Position numbers and translations under genes: made by a program
The notes under the pieces: generated by a model
Database searches by the model: none
What the model was told of the DNA's origin: nothing
Seen by the model: the letters and a program-made list of their open reading frames with translations, nothing else
In this document: positions 27,620 to 36,624 of the stretch, one piece after another
Layout: each line of letters opens with the position of its first letter
How positions within the stretch are numbered: position 1 is the first letter of the stretch
Origin: Pseudoalteromonas arctica A 37-1-2
GTDB taxonomy: Bacteria > Pseudomonadota > Gammaproteobacteria > Enterobacterales > Alteromonadaceae
Direction: 5' to 3'
Length of the DNA stretch: 64,000 nucleotides
Assembly: GCF_000238395.3 (NCBI RefSeq)
Contig: NZ_CP011025.1
Location: 1,178,001-1,242,000, forward strand

Positions 27620-28972
27620 ATGTTTGATTTTTTTTGGAATCTTGGCTCATTTATTTTAGCGCTTGGTATTTTAGTGGCCATACATGAATATGGCCATTTT
27701 TGGGTTGCACGAAAAATGGGCGTTAAAGTGCTGCGTTTTTCAATTGGTTTTGGTAAGCCACTGTTAAAATGGCATGACAAATATAATACCGAATACGTGA
27801 TTGCAGCTATTCCATTAGGCGGCTATGTAAAAATGCTTGATGAGCGAGTTGATGACGTACCAGCAAATCAACGTCACTTATCGTTTAACTCTAAATCTGT
27901 ACAAGCGCGTATTGCTATTGTTGCTGCGGGACCAATGGCTAACTTTCTGTTTGCCATTTTTGCTCTTGCGGTGATGTATATGGTAGGAGTGCAATCGGTT
28001 AAGCCAGTTGTTGGCAGCATAACCGAAGGCAGTCGCGCAGAGCAGGCGGGCATTATGCCTTCTCAACATATTATAAAAATTGGTGATGATGACATAACGA
28101 CATGGCAAGATGCCACGTTTGCGCTTATGTCTAACTTAGGCGAAGAAAGCGTTGAAGTTATTGTTCGTGATAAAAACCTTCAACCACGCGTTAAAACGCT
28201 TAATTTAGAGGGGTGGAAGCTTGACCAGCGAGACGTACCACCATTAAGTTCGTTAGGTATTGTGCCATTTAGACCTCAAGCAACTTTAACAATTGCCGCC
28301 GTAACTAAAGACTCAGCCGCAGAACACGCTAATTTACAAGTTAACGACACAATTTTGGCTGTAAACGGTGAAACAATAAGCAATTGGCAGCAATTAGTTA
28401 ATCTTATTACGCAATCAGCTAACAAATCTTTACAATTTAGTGTAAAAAGACAAGATACTATACAAGCCATTACAGTTACCCCTAAAGGGCGCATTGATAA
28501 TAACGGTATTGAGCAAGGCTTTTTAGGTGTTGCTCCTGTTGTACAGCAATGGCCTGATGGCTATGTAGAGACAAGGCATTACGGCCCGCTCGATAGTATT
28601 GTGCGAGGCACAAAAGAAACGTGGCGCTTAATTACACTCAGTTTTGACATGATTGGTAATTTAATTACAGGCCAGGTTTCGGTTAAAAATTTAAGTGGTC
28701 CTGTGGGCATTGCAGTAGGCGCTGGAACTAGCGTAAGCTATGGGTTAGTGGCCTTTTTAAGCTTTTTAGCCTTAATAAGCGTTAACTTGGGTGTATTTAA
28801 TTTATTACCCTTACCAGTGCTTGATGGCGGACACTTAATGTATTACATAATTGAACTTTTTCGTAAAAAGCCGGTCTCTGAAAAGACACAAGAGTTTGGT
28901 TTTAAAGTGGGTGCCTTGTTGCTCATTTTTCTAACATGTTTCGCTTTGTTCAATGATGTATCGCGTTTGTAG
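27620..28972 (+). CDS. rseP: Site-2 (regulated intramembrane) protease RseP
   Basis: 450 residues. RseP cleaves the anti-sigma factor RseA within the membrane to release sigma-E and clears remnant signal peptides. The zinc motif HEYGH starts at H22 in the first helix. Two PDZ domains span about residues 120-310. The third zinc ligand is in NLLPLPVLDGGHLMYY near the C-terminus. About four membrane helices are expected. It lies directly upstream of bamA and skp, the outer-membrane assembly genes that are part of the same stress response. Confidence 0.97.
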   Translation: MFDFFWNLGSFILALGILVAIHEYGHFWVARKMGVKVLRFSIGFGKPLLKWHDKYNTEYVIAAIPLGGYVKMLDERVDDVPANQRHLSFNSKSVQARIAIVAAGPMANFLFAIFALAVMYMVGVQSVKPVVGSITEGSRAEQAGIMPSQHIIKIGDDDITTWQDATFALMSNLGEESVEVIVRDKNLQPRVKTLNLEGWKLDQRDVPPLSSLGIVPFRPQATLTIAAVTKDSAAEHANLQVNDTILAVNGETISNWQQLVNLITQSANKSLQFSVKRQDTIQAITVTPKGRIDNNGIEQGFLGVAPVVQQWPDGYVETRHYGPLDSIVRGTKETWRLITLSFDMIGNLITGQVSVKNLSGPVGIAVGAGTSVSYGLVAFLSFLALISVNLGVFNLLPLPVLDGGHLMYYIIELFRKKPVSEKTQEFGFKVGALLLIFLTCFALFNDVSRL

Positions 28973-29068
28973 TTACAGCGTGGCAAATTACTAATTAGAA
29001 CACGATTGTAAAGCACCACTAGTAAGGTGTTATGCGGTAATACAGTTGTAAAGGATAAAGATAATAAA

Positions 29069-31540
29069 ATGGCTATAAAAAAACATTTGGCAATAACAAG
29101 TTTATTGGGTGCAAGTTTTGCAGCCCTAGGCCAAAACTCCTTTATTGTTGAAGACCTGAAAGTTGAAGGTTTGCAGCGCGTAGCACTTGGTGCAGCGCTA
29201 ACACATATTCCTATTAACGTAGGCGATAATGTTGATGACTATACGATTTCAAAAACAATAAAGTCACTTTATCGTTCTGGGCACTTTGATAACATAAAAG
29301 CACTTCGTGATGGCAACAACGTTATTTTTAAAGTAACGGAACGTCCTACCATCAGCTTTATTGAGTTTGAAGGCAATAAAGACATTAAAGACGAGCAGCT
29401 TAATGAGTCTCTTGATCAGCAAGATATTCGCCAAGGTGAACCACTTGATAAAACCGTTATCGATAGTATCGAAAAAGGCTTAGTTGAGTTTTTCCACAGC
29501 ATTGGTAAATACAACGCTAAAGTAGATATCAGTATTACAAAGCTGCCACGTAACCGCGTTAAACTTAAGTTAGAGTTTGATGAAGGTGATGCTGCTTCTA
29601 TCCGCCAAATTAACTTAGTGGGTAATGAACTTTTTTCTAATGAAGAGCTTCTTAAACTTGCTGAATCGCAGCAAGATTTACCTTGGTGGCAGTTTATGGG
29701 TAGCGACCGTTACCAAAAGCAAACCATTGAAGGCGATTTAGAAAAAATTCGTAGTTATTATTTAGACCGTGGTTACCTACGTTTTAATATCGACTCAACG
29801 CAAGTTTCAGTGAGCCCTGAACGTGAATCAGTTTACGTTACAGCTAACTTAACTGAAGGCGTAAAATATAAAGTTAAAGGTTTTGACTTTATTGGTGACT
29901 TGCTTGGCCGTGAAGACTTAATTAAAAGTGTTATCCCACTTAGAGCGGGTGAGCTTTATAACGGTTCTGTAGTTACTTCATCTGAAGAGTTTATTAAAAG
30001 CTACTTAGCACGTTTTGGTTACGCTAATGCTGAAGTGCGTACAATTCCAGAAATTGACGACGAAAAGCAAGAAGTACAATTAACACTGTCGGTTAATCCA
30101 GGTAAGCGTGTATACGTTCGTCGTATTATTGTTGGTGGTAACCAAAATACGGCAGATGAAGTACTTCGTCGTGAAATGACACAACTTGAAGGCGCATGGT
30201 TATCTAATCAAAACCTTGAGCGTTCAAAGCTGCAAATTCAACGCCTACCTTACATGGAAACTGTTGATTTTAACGTAGTGCCTGTACCCGGTGTGGATGA
30301 CCAAGTAGATGTAGACTTTACTGTAAAAGAGCAATCTGCAGGTAGCTTTAATGCTGGTCTTGCTTATGGTTCTTACTTAGGTCTGCAGTTTAATATTGGT
30401 GTAACAGAATCTAACTTTTTAGGCACAGGTAACCAAATTGGTTTAAACCTTAATACGTCTACAGGTTCTGAAAGCTTAAGCTTATCGTACACAGACCCAT
30501 ACTTTACGCCAGATGGTGTATCGCAAGGCAGTAGCATCTTTTACAGAAACTACGATGCAAGTAAATTCAGTCTTGTTGAATATAAATCGAAAAGTTATGG
30601 TTTAGGCACAAATATTGGTTTTCCAATTGATGCTGTAAATCGTGTTAACTTTGGCGCCCGTTGGATTAAAGAAGAGCTTTCGGATATTGCAGAGTACGAG
30701 CAAACGCGTGTACTTCGTGAAACATTCTTAGATCCAGATAACCCAGATGCAGGCTTTGACTTTACTAAGTATGAGCTGAGTGTTGGCTGGTCGCGTATCA
30801 CCGTTAACCGTGGTTTATTCCCAACAGCGGGTTCGCGTCAAACTCTAAACTTAACAGCAACAACGCCTAACTCAGATCTTCAGTACTTTAAACTGAACTA
30901 CGATTCGCGTTTTTACTGGCCTATATCAAATGACCACCGTTGGGTATTCTCGACGCGTGCAGCACTTGGTTATGGTAACGGTTATGGTTCTACAAACGGG
31001 TATGAGCAAACACTTCCATTCCAAGAGTACTTCCGTATAACGGAAATGGAACTACGTGGCTTTGACCGTAATACGATATTACCACGTGCTGTGTCGCGTA
31101 TACCGCAGTCTATTCCGGGTACGCCAGGTGCAGACGGTACTACAACCGGTAGCATTGGTGGTGCATCAGAATTTGATATTCTAGTGCCACAAGGTCGTAT
31201 TGGTGGTAATGCTAAAGCAGTGGCAGGTATGGAGCTAATTGTTCCTACACCATTCTTAGATGAAGAAAATACCAGCTCTGTACGTACTAGCTTCTTTGTT
31301 GATGCTGCAAACGTATGGGATACTGAGTTTAACGTAGACCGCTATCAAAACTTAGGCGTTGATGAACGTGCTAAATTAGATGACTATTCAGACCCAATGC
31401 GTTTTAGGGTTTCAACCGGTCTTTCATTACAATGGATCTCTCCAATGGGTCCAATGCTGATCAGTTTTGCGTATCCATTGCAAAAAGAAGAAGATGACGA
31501 TACGAAAACTATCAGCTTTAACATTAGTAACACTTTCTAA
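29069..31540 (+). CDS. bamA: Outer-membrane protein assembly factor BamA
   Basis: 823 residues from the ATG at 29069, which follows AAGGATAAAG. The longest frame from 29027 would put 14 non-hydrophobic residues before the signal peptide. The signal peptide MAIKKHLAITSLLGASFAALG is followed by five POTRA domains (about residues 25-425) that begin FIVEDLKVEGLQRV. A 16-strand barrel follows, containing the conserved RGF motif (ELRGFDRNTILP). The terminal Phe (ISNTF) is the usual outer-membrane signal. It inserts beta-barrel proteins and is essential. Confidence 0.97.
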   Translation: MAIKKHLAITSLLGASFAALGQNSFIVEDLKVEGLQRVALGAALTHIPINVGDNVDDYTISKTIKSLYRSGHFDNIKALRDGNNVIFKVTERPTISFIEFEGNKDIKDEQLNESLDQQDIRQGEPLDKTVIDSIEKGLVEFFHSIGKYNAKVDISITKLPRNRVKLKLEFDEGDAASIRQINLVGNELFSNEELLKLAESQQDLPWWQFMGSDRYQKQTIEGDLEKIRSYYLDRGYLRFNIDSTQVSVSPERESVYVTANLTEGVKYKVKGFDFIGDLLGREDLIKSVIPLRAGELYNGSVVTSSEEFIKSYLARFGYANAEVRTIPEIDDEKQEVQLTLSVNPGKRVYVRRIIVGGNQNTADEVLRREMTQLEGAWLSNQNLERSKLQIQRLPYMETVDFNVVPVPGVDDQVDVDFTVKEQSAGSFNAGLAYGSYLGLQFNIGVTESNFLGTGNQIGLNLNTSTGSESLSLSYTDPYFTPDGVSQGSSIFYRNYDASKFSLVEYKSKSYGLGTNIGFPIDAVNRVNFGARWIKEELSDIAEYEQTRVLRETFLDPDNPDAGFDFTKYELSVGWSRITVNRGLFPTAGSRQTLNLTATTPNSDLQYFKLNYDSRFYWPISNDHRWVFSTRAALGYGNGYGSTNGYEQTLPFQEYFRITEMELRGFDRNTILPRAVSRIPQSIPGTPGADGTTTGSIGGASEFDILVPQGRIGGNAKAVAGMELIVPTPFLDEENTSSVRTSFFVDAANVWDTEFNVDRYQNLGVDERAKLDDYSDPMRFRVSTGLSLQWISPMGPMLISFAYPLQKEEDDDTKTISFNISNTF

Positions 31541-31551
31541 AGGAGTTTTTT

Positions 31552-32070
31552 GTGAAAAAATTATTTAAATCAACAGCTGTAGCAGTTTTAGCAACGTTAA
31601 TGATGGGTACTTCTGTGAATGCATTTGCACACAAAGTGGGTATTGTTGATATGCAGGAAATCTACAAGCAAATTCCTCAAATGGCTAAAATTGAACAGTC
31701 TTTACAAACTGAGTTTGCTGAACGTCGTCAAGAGCTTGAAAAGTTACAAGGCGATATTCGTTTTGAAGCTGAAAAATTTAAACGTGAAAGTACAACTATG
31801 AGCCAAGCTCAAAAAGATACTCTGCGTGAAAAAATTCAAGGCATGCAAAAAAATCTTGCTGAACAAGGTCGCCCTTTAGAGCAAGAGATTAAAGCGCGTC
31901 AAAACCAAGAGCTTGCTAAAGTTCAAGGTGTAATCATCAAAACAATTGAAGAGATTGCTAAAGACGGCGACTTCGACGAAGTTAAAGTAAAAGACACTAC
32001 TATTTACTTTAACCCTAAAGAAGTGACTGATCTTTCATCTAAAGTTGTAGCCGCTGTTAGTAAGAAATAA
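31552..32070 (+). CDS. skp: Periplasmic chaperone Skp (OmpH family)
   Basis: 172 residues with a signal peptide (MKKLFKSTAVAVLATLMMGTSVNAFA). The body is mainly a long charged coiled coil (about residues 50-130), forming the tentacles of the Skp trimer that hold unfolded outer-membrane proteins for BamA. The start is GTG at 31552, with AAAGGAG close upstream and only 11 bp after bamA. Operon position matches the enterobacterial order bamA-skp-lpxD. Confidence 0.95.
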   Translation: MKKLFKSTAVAVLATLMMGTSVNAFAHKVGIVDMQEIYKQIPQMAKIEQSLQTEFAERRQELEKLQGDIRFEAEKFKRESTTMSQAQKDTLREKIQGMQKNLAEQGRPLEQEIKARQNQELAKVQGVIIKTIEEIAKDGDFDEVKVKDTTIYFNPKEVTDLSSKVVAAVSKK

Positions 32071-32077
32071 TCACTCT

Positions 32078-33100
32078 ATGCAAAATTATACGCTTTCGCA
32101 AATTGCGGAACTTCTAGGCGCCGAACTTCAGGGTGATGGCGCTTTAGAAATAAAAAAAATAGCGACACTTGCAAATGCCCATTCTGGGCATATTGCATTT
32201 TTAGCGAACTCAAAATATCGATCGCAACTTGAAACTACCCAAGCTAGTGCTGTAATAGTAAGCCAAGCCGATGCAGAGTACTTTAGTGGCAGCAAAATTA
32301 TTGTTGCTAATCCGTATGTAAGTTACGCAAAATTAGCGCAATTTATGGATACAACACCACGCTCAGCCTCGACGGGTATTCATCCAAGTGCAACTGTTCA
32401 TTCAACAGCGATTGTTAGTGATAGCGCCGCTATTGGTGCTAACGCAGTCATTGAAGCTCATGCAGTGATAGGTAACAACGCGCAAATTGGTCCGAACAGT
32501 TTTATCGGGGAACGTGTTAAAATAGGTTCTGGCACTAAGCTTTGGCCTAGTGTGACTATTTATCACGATGTTGAAATTGGTTCAGATTGTTTGTTTCAAG
32601 CAAATAGTGTTGTAGGTAGTGATGGGTTTGGCTATGCAAATGAGCGCGGGCAGTGGGTTAAAATACCTCAGCTTGGTTCAGTGATCATAGGCAACAAAGT
32701 TGAAATTGGTGCAAGTACGACAATTGATCGTGGTGCACTGGACAATACCATCATTCATAGCAACGTTATTATCGATAATCAGTGTCAAATAGCGCACAAC
32801 GTTGAAGTTAATTCAGGCACCGCAATAGCGGGCTGCACTGTACTTGCAGGAAGCGTTACCATTGGCAAAAACTGTCAAATTGGTGGCATGGTTGCAATTA
32901 ATGGTCACATGTCTGTATGTGATGGTGTTATAATTACCGGCATGAGTATGGTGACAAAATCAATCACCGAACCAGGTATTTACTCATCTGGTATGCCCCA
33001 TACAACAAACAAAGAATGGCGTAAATCAATAGCTCACTTGCGTAACCTTTCAGACATGAAATCTCGTCTTAAAGCGCTTGAAGCATTGGCTAAGTCATAA
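32078..33100 (+). CDS. lpxD: UDP-3-O-(3-hydroxyacyl)glucosamine N-acyltransferase
   Basis: 340 residues. It adds the second hydroxyacyl chain, N-linked, in lipid A synthesis, using acyl-ACP. The N-terminal uridine-binding domain (about 1-100) contains [20 protein letters not shown]. It is followed by a left-handed beta-helix of hexapeptide repeats. The catalytic His lies in CQIAHNVEV, and the [19 protein letters not shown] stretch is diagnostic. It starts 7 bp after skp. Confidence 0.97.
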   Translation: MQNYTLSQIAELLGAELQGDGALEIKKIATLANAHSGHIAFLANSKYRSQLETTQASAVIVSQADAEYFSGSKIIVANPYVSYAKLAQFMDTTPRSASTGIHPSATVHSTAIVSDSAAIGANAVIEAHAVIGNNAQIGPNSFIGERVKIGSGTKLWPSVTIYHDVEIGSDCLFQANSVVGSDGFGYANERGQWVKIPQLGSVIIGNKVEIGASTTIDRGALDNTIIHSNVIIDNQCQIAHNVEVNSGTAIAGCTVLAGSVTIGKNCQIGGMVAINGHMSVCDGVIITGMSMVTKSITEPGIYSSGMPHTTNKEWRKSIAHLRNLSDMKSRLKALEALAKS

Positions 33101-33126
33101 CGTTGAACACTAATAAGGATGCTATT

Positions 33127-33579
33127 TTGGCAAACGAATTAAATAGCCTTGATATTCAAGAAATTTTAAGTTTATTACCGCACCGTTACCCGATGCTATT
33201 AATTGATCGTGTTATTGATTTTACACCTGGCAAGTCTTTACATGCTATTAAAAATGTTTCTATAAATGAACCGATTTTTACTGGGCACTTTCCAAATCAG
33301 CCAATTTTTCCTGGTGTGCTAATATTAGAATCAATGGCGCAAGCAACGGGTTTATTAGGTTTTAAAACAGTAGAAAACCGTAGCGAAAACGAATTGTATT
33401 TGTTTGCTGCTGTTGATAACGCACGTTTTAAACAACCTGTAATTCCTGGTGATACAATGCATCTTCATGTTGAGTTTTTAAAAGAACGTCGCAACATTTG
33501 GAAGTTTGCTGCAGAAGCTAGAGTCGACGGCAAAATAGTGTGTAGTGCCGAAATTATGTGTGCGAGAAGAGAGTTTTAA
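33127..33579 (+). CDS. fabZ: 3-hydroxyacyl-ACP dehydratase FabZ
   Basis: 150 residues from the TTG at 33127, chosen because AAGGAT sits 6 bases upstream and the protein then begins (M)[12 protein letters not shown] like its homologs; a TTG at 33103 would add eight residues. It dehydrates 3-hydroxyacyl-ACP in fatty acid elongation. The hot-dog fold active site shows His in [11 protein letters not shown] and in [16 protein letters not shown], with its catalytic Glu. The gene lies between lpxD and lpxA, where both pathways compete for hydroxyacyl-ACP. Confidence 0.96.
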   Translation: MANELNSLDIQEILSLLPHRYPMLLIDRVIDFTPGKSLHAIKNVSINEPIFTGHFPNQPIFPGVLILESMAQATGLLGFKTVENRSENELYLFAAVDNARFKQPVIPGDTMHLHVEFLKERRNIWKFAAEARVDGKIVCSAEIMCARREF

Positions 33580-33581
33580 TA

Positions 33582-34352
33582 GTGATCCATTCTACAGCAA
33601 TAATCGAACCTGGCGCTAAACTAGGCAACAATGTCTCAGTTGGTCCGTATAGTTATATTGGCAATGATGTTGTTATCGGTGATAACTGTATTATTGAGTC
33701 TCACGTTGTTGTTAAAGGGCCGTCAACTATTGGCTCTGGCAATCATATTTTTCAGTTTGCGTCTGTGGGTGAAGCCTGCCAAGACAAAAAATACAACAAC
33801 GAGCCAACCACTTTAATAATGGGTGATAACAACGTTATCCGTGAATGTGCCACTATTCACCGTGGTACGATTCAAGACCAAGGTGTTACTAAAATTGGTA
33901 GTAATAATTTGTTTATGGCTTATACACACGTTGCACATGACGCGGTAATTGGCGATAACGTAATTTTTGCTAACAACGCAAGTGTGGCCGGCCATGTACA
34001 TGTAGGCGATTGGGTTATCCTTGGTGGTAATTCGGGTGTTCATCAGTTTTGTAAAATTGGTGCACATGCCTTTATTGGTATGTATTCAGGTGTTAACAAA
34101 GATGTACCACCATTTGTTACTACCATTGGTATGCCAGCAGGTCCTGCAGCTATCAATAAAGAAGGCATGAAGCGTCGTGGTTTCGAAAGTGATGAAATTA
34201 TGGCTGTACGCCGTGCATACAAAGCATTTTATCGTAAAAGCTTAGGTGCTGAAGAAGCTATTGAGTCGCTTAGTGAAGATGCCGCAAAGTATCCTGCTGT
34301 GAAATTGATGGTAGACTTTGTTAAAAACTCAGAGCGCGGCATCGTAAGATAA
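33582..34352 (+). CDS. lpxA: UDP-N-acetylglucosamine acyltransferase
   Basis: 256 residues from the GTG at 33582, supported by AGAGAG upstream and a product beginning (M)IHSTAIIEPGAKLG like its homologs; the ATG at 33558 overlaps fabZ and adds foreign residues. It catalyses the first step of lipid A synthesis. Hexapeptide repeats make up most of the chain, the catalytic His is in THVAHDAVIG, and GNSGVHQFCKIGAHAFIG is diagnostic. lpxB does not follow directly: a terminator does, and lpxB is 7.2 kb away. Confidence 0.97.
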   Translation: MIHSTAIIEPGAKLGNNVSVGPYSYIGNDVVIGDNCIIESHVVVKGPSTIGSGNHIFQFASVGEACQDKKYNNEPTTLIMGDNNVIRECATIHRGTIQDQGVTKIGSNNLFMAYTHVAHDAVIGDNVIFANNASVAGHVHVGDWVILGGNSGVHQFCKIGAHAFIGMYSGVNKDVPPFVTTIGMPAGPAAINKEGMKRRGFESDEIMAVRRAYKAFYRKSLGAEEAIESLSEDAAKYPAVKLMVDFVKNSERGIVR

Positions 34353-34375
34353 TTCGCGGGTTTGCTTTAAGCATT

Positions 34376-34414
34376 AAAAAACCACCCTAGATGATAAATC
34401 GAAGGTGGTTTTTT
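34376..34414 (+). terminator. Rho-independent terminator after lpxA
   Basis: AAAAAACCACC and GGTGGTTTTTT arms with a 17-base loop, ending the long rseP-bamA-lpxA unit. Confidence 0.8.
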
Positions 34415-34497
34415 ATTGCCCTGCTTTAAGCTAATTCAGTTAATACTCAGGGTAATTGAGTTAGTATGCGGGTAATTTATATAATAAAAGCCGTCCT

Positions 34498-34890
34498 ATG
34501 CGTTTACCTAAGTTAGTTGTCACTCTTTTTATTACTTCAGTTTTAGCCGCTTGTAGTAGCCAGCCTATTGTTAAATCATCTGCTGGAGAAATCACTCAAG
34601 TTGGGAAAGCATCTTTTTATGCTGATAAATACCACGGAAGAACAACCGCCAACGGAGAGCGCTTTAGTCAACAAGCCGCCACGGCAGCCCATTTAGAATT
34701 CGATTTTGGTACTACGGTGGTTGTTACTAATCTAGCCAATAACAAATCAGTCACGGTAAGAATTAACGATAGAGGCCCGTATGTGCGAGGTCGTATTATT
34801 GATTTATCAAAAAGTATGTTTAAAAAGATAGCCGACCCTAAGGTCGGCGTTATTGATGTATCAGTAAAGGTTTTAAAACCGGGTAGTTAG
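34498..34890 (+). CDS. Short RlpA-like lipoprotein (double-psi beta-barrel)
   Basis: 130 residues. The lipoprotein signal ends in LAACSS, so the mature protein is lipid-anchored at the Cys. One double-psi beta-barrel domain follows: GKASFYADKYHGRTTANGERF with the catalytic-type Asp in VRINDRGPYVRGRIIDLSKS. RlpA is a septal lytic transglycosylase acting on denuded glycans. This version has no C-terminal SPOR domain for septal targeting, so it may be a distinct small paralog. Its 3' end overlaps convergent cydC by 18 bp. Confidence 0.88.
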   Translation: MRLPKLVVTLFITSVLAACSSQPIVKSSAGEITQVGKASFYADKYHGRTTANGERFSQQAATAAHLEFDFGTTVVVTNLANNKSVTVRINDRGPYVRGRIIDLSKSMFKKIADPKVGVIDVSVKVLKPGS

Positions 34891-36624
34891 CGCAACATAA
34901 CCAGGATAAGCCCCACTGAGCTCTTTATGAGAGCCTTGTGCGACTACTTTACCGCCTTCCAACCATACAACATTATCCATTTGAGCAAGTAGAGCGGGAT
35001 CGTGCGTAATTGTGAGCACGCTCGCGTTATTCATAACATGCATTATTGCTTGCATTACCCCTTGCTTAGACTGATTATCAAGACCTTCTGTTGGTTCATC
35101 AAGAACTAAAATAGCTGGGCTTTTAAGTAATGCTTGTGCAATGGCTATACGTCTAGACTGACCTTGCGACACATTACGCCCGCCAGTGCCTAATCGTGTT
35201 TTTAAACCTTCTTTTAGCTCATTAAACCACGGGCTTAATTGCGCTAACGAGAGGGCTTCAATCATTTGCTCTTTAGTTGCATTTGGCGCGGCATAACGTA
35301 AATTTTCACTCAGTGTGCCATCAAAAATATGGTGTTGCTGGGCTAATATATTGATAACACTTGCGCGTATATCATTATTTAACGAATGTAAGTCAACAAC
35401 GCTATTTTGATTGTTTAGCGTTATGCTGCCTTGTTGTAAAGGCCATAAACCAGTAAGTAGATTTACAAGCGTTGTTTTACCGCTGCCGCTTCTACCTACA
35501 ATCGCTACTTTTTGCTGGGGCATTAGCTCAAAACTGATATTAGTAAGCGCTGTTTGCTCACCATATTGGTAGCTAATATTGTTAAGTGCTAACGTGTGGT
35601 TTTGCGCGCTAAAGTTTTCATCAACGTCTACATGTGCATCTTTAGCTTGTGAGTTAGCGGCTTTATCTTCAAGTGTAAACAACCGCTCTGCTGCTTTTAA
35701 TACACTAGGAAGCTCTATAAACGCATTGGGTAGTAGCAATACGCTTTCAAAGCTTGCCAGTACAAATAAACTTAACATAGCAAGTTCTACATTTACCATA
35801 CTGTTGGTGTAAACCAGTGGGACAATGGTTACTATGCTAGCAAGCATCGCTAATTGAACAACTAACAAGCTTAACCCATCTGAGTTTGCTAGTGCTTTGT
35901 GGCGAATAAATAATTGCTGATTGTACTGCTCGCTTAATTCGTCGCACTTATTAAGTTGCTGCGAACGGGCTTGATAAATACTAAGCTCTCTAAGGCCTGT
36001 GAGTGTATCTGAAAGCTCAGAGCGAAGTTGTGCACTAAGTTGTGTTTCTTTATGGCTGTTTTTAGTGAGCTTTGCGCTGAGTAGGGCAGGTATAACCACA
36101 CCAATAAGTATAATGCCAGTAAAGCAAATAAGGGCGACGTTGCCATTATAGGCCGACATAAACAGCATGATGATTGGCACACTTAAAAGAGCGACCAGCA
36201 TAGGAAGCAAAACGTTTAAATAAAACTTGTCGAGTGCGTCTACATCGTTTTGTAATCGGTTAACTAGATCAGCGCTGCGGCTCATTGCTAAATCAACATT
36301 GTTAAGCTTACTTAACGTTGCAAAGACATTGGTACGTATTTCACTTAGTAATAAAAACGTGGCGTTATGAGTAACTAGGCGTTCGCCATAGCGCGATGCA
36401 GTTCGTACAATTGCTAAAAACCGAATCGTTCCTGCTGGAGTAAAGTAGTTCATTTGCACGCCCGCAAGACCTGCAGCTGCCATTGATGCTAAAAACCAGC
36501 CAGAAATAGCCAACAAGCCCACATTAGCTAATACCGTAATCGTTGCTAAAAATGTACCCAATAGCATCGCTTTATAATGAGGAGCACAAAGCTTTAATAA
36601 GCGAATAAAATTATGCATGCGCAA
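34873..36624 (-). CDS. cydC: Heterodimeric ABC exporter subunit CydC
   Basis: 583 residues. With CydD it exports glutathione and cysteine to the periplasm and is needed for cytochrome bd assembly. The N-terminal transmembrane region (about 1-320, six helices) is followed by the ATPase domain with Walker A GRSGSGKTT, a variant signature VSQGQSRRIAIAQALL and Walker B AILVLDEPTEGLD. It is the last gene of the minus-strand cyd cluster and overlaps cydD by 14 bp. Its terminus runs into rlpA on the other strand. Confidence 0.95.
   Translation of the reverse strand: MRMHNFIRLLKLCAPHYKAMLLGTFLATITVLANVGLLAISGWFLASMAAAGLAGVQMNYFTPAGTIRFLAIVRTASRYGERLVTHNATFLLLSEIRTNVFATLSKLNNVDLAMSRSADLVNRLQNDVDALDKFYLNVLLPMLVALLSVPIIMLFMSAYNGNVALICFTGIILIGVVIPALLSAKLTKNSHKETQLSAQLRSELSDTLTGLRELSIYQARSQQLNKCDELSEQYNQQLFIRHKALANSDGLSLLVVQLAMLASIVTIVPLVYTNSMVNVELAMLSLFVLASFESVLLLPNAFIELPSVLKAAERLFTLEDKAANSQAKDAHVDVDENFSAQNHTLALNNISYQYGEQTALTNISFELMPQQKVAIVGRSGSGKTTLVNLLTGLWPLQQGSITLNNQNSVVDLHSLNNDIRASVINILAQQHHIFDGTLSENLRYAAPNATKEQMIEALSLAQLSPWFNELKEGLKTRLGTGGRNVSQGQSRRIAIAQALLKSPAILVLDEPTEGLDNQSKQGVMQAIMHVMNNASVLTITHDPALLAQMDNVVWLEGGKVVAQGSHKELSGAYPGYVALTTRF

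Noticed and set aside
28852..28881. Possible sigma-E promoter inside rseP (GAACTT ... TCTGA) driving bamA
   Set aside because: The spacing of 18 bases is longer than the usual 16 or so, and the bases encode a conserved protein segment. E. coli has such promoters in rseP, but this match is too weak to list.
33558..33581. Longer lpxA start and longer fabZ start (33103)
   Set aside because: Ribosome sites and homologous N-termini support 33582 and 33127; the extensions look like out-of-family residues.
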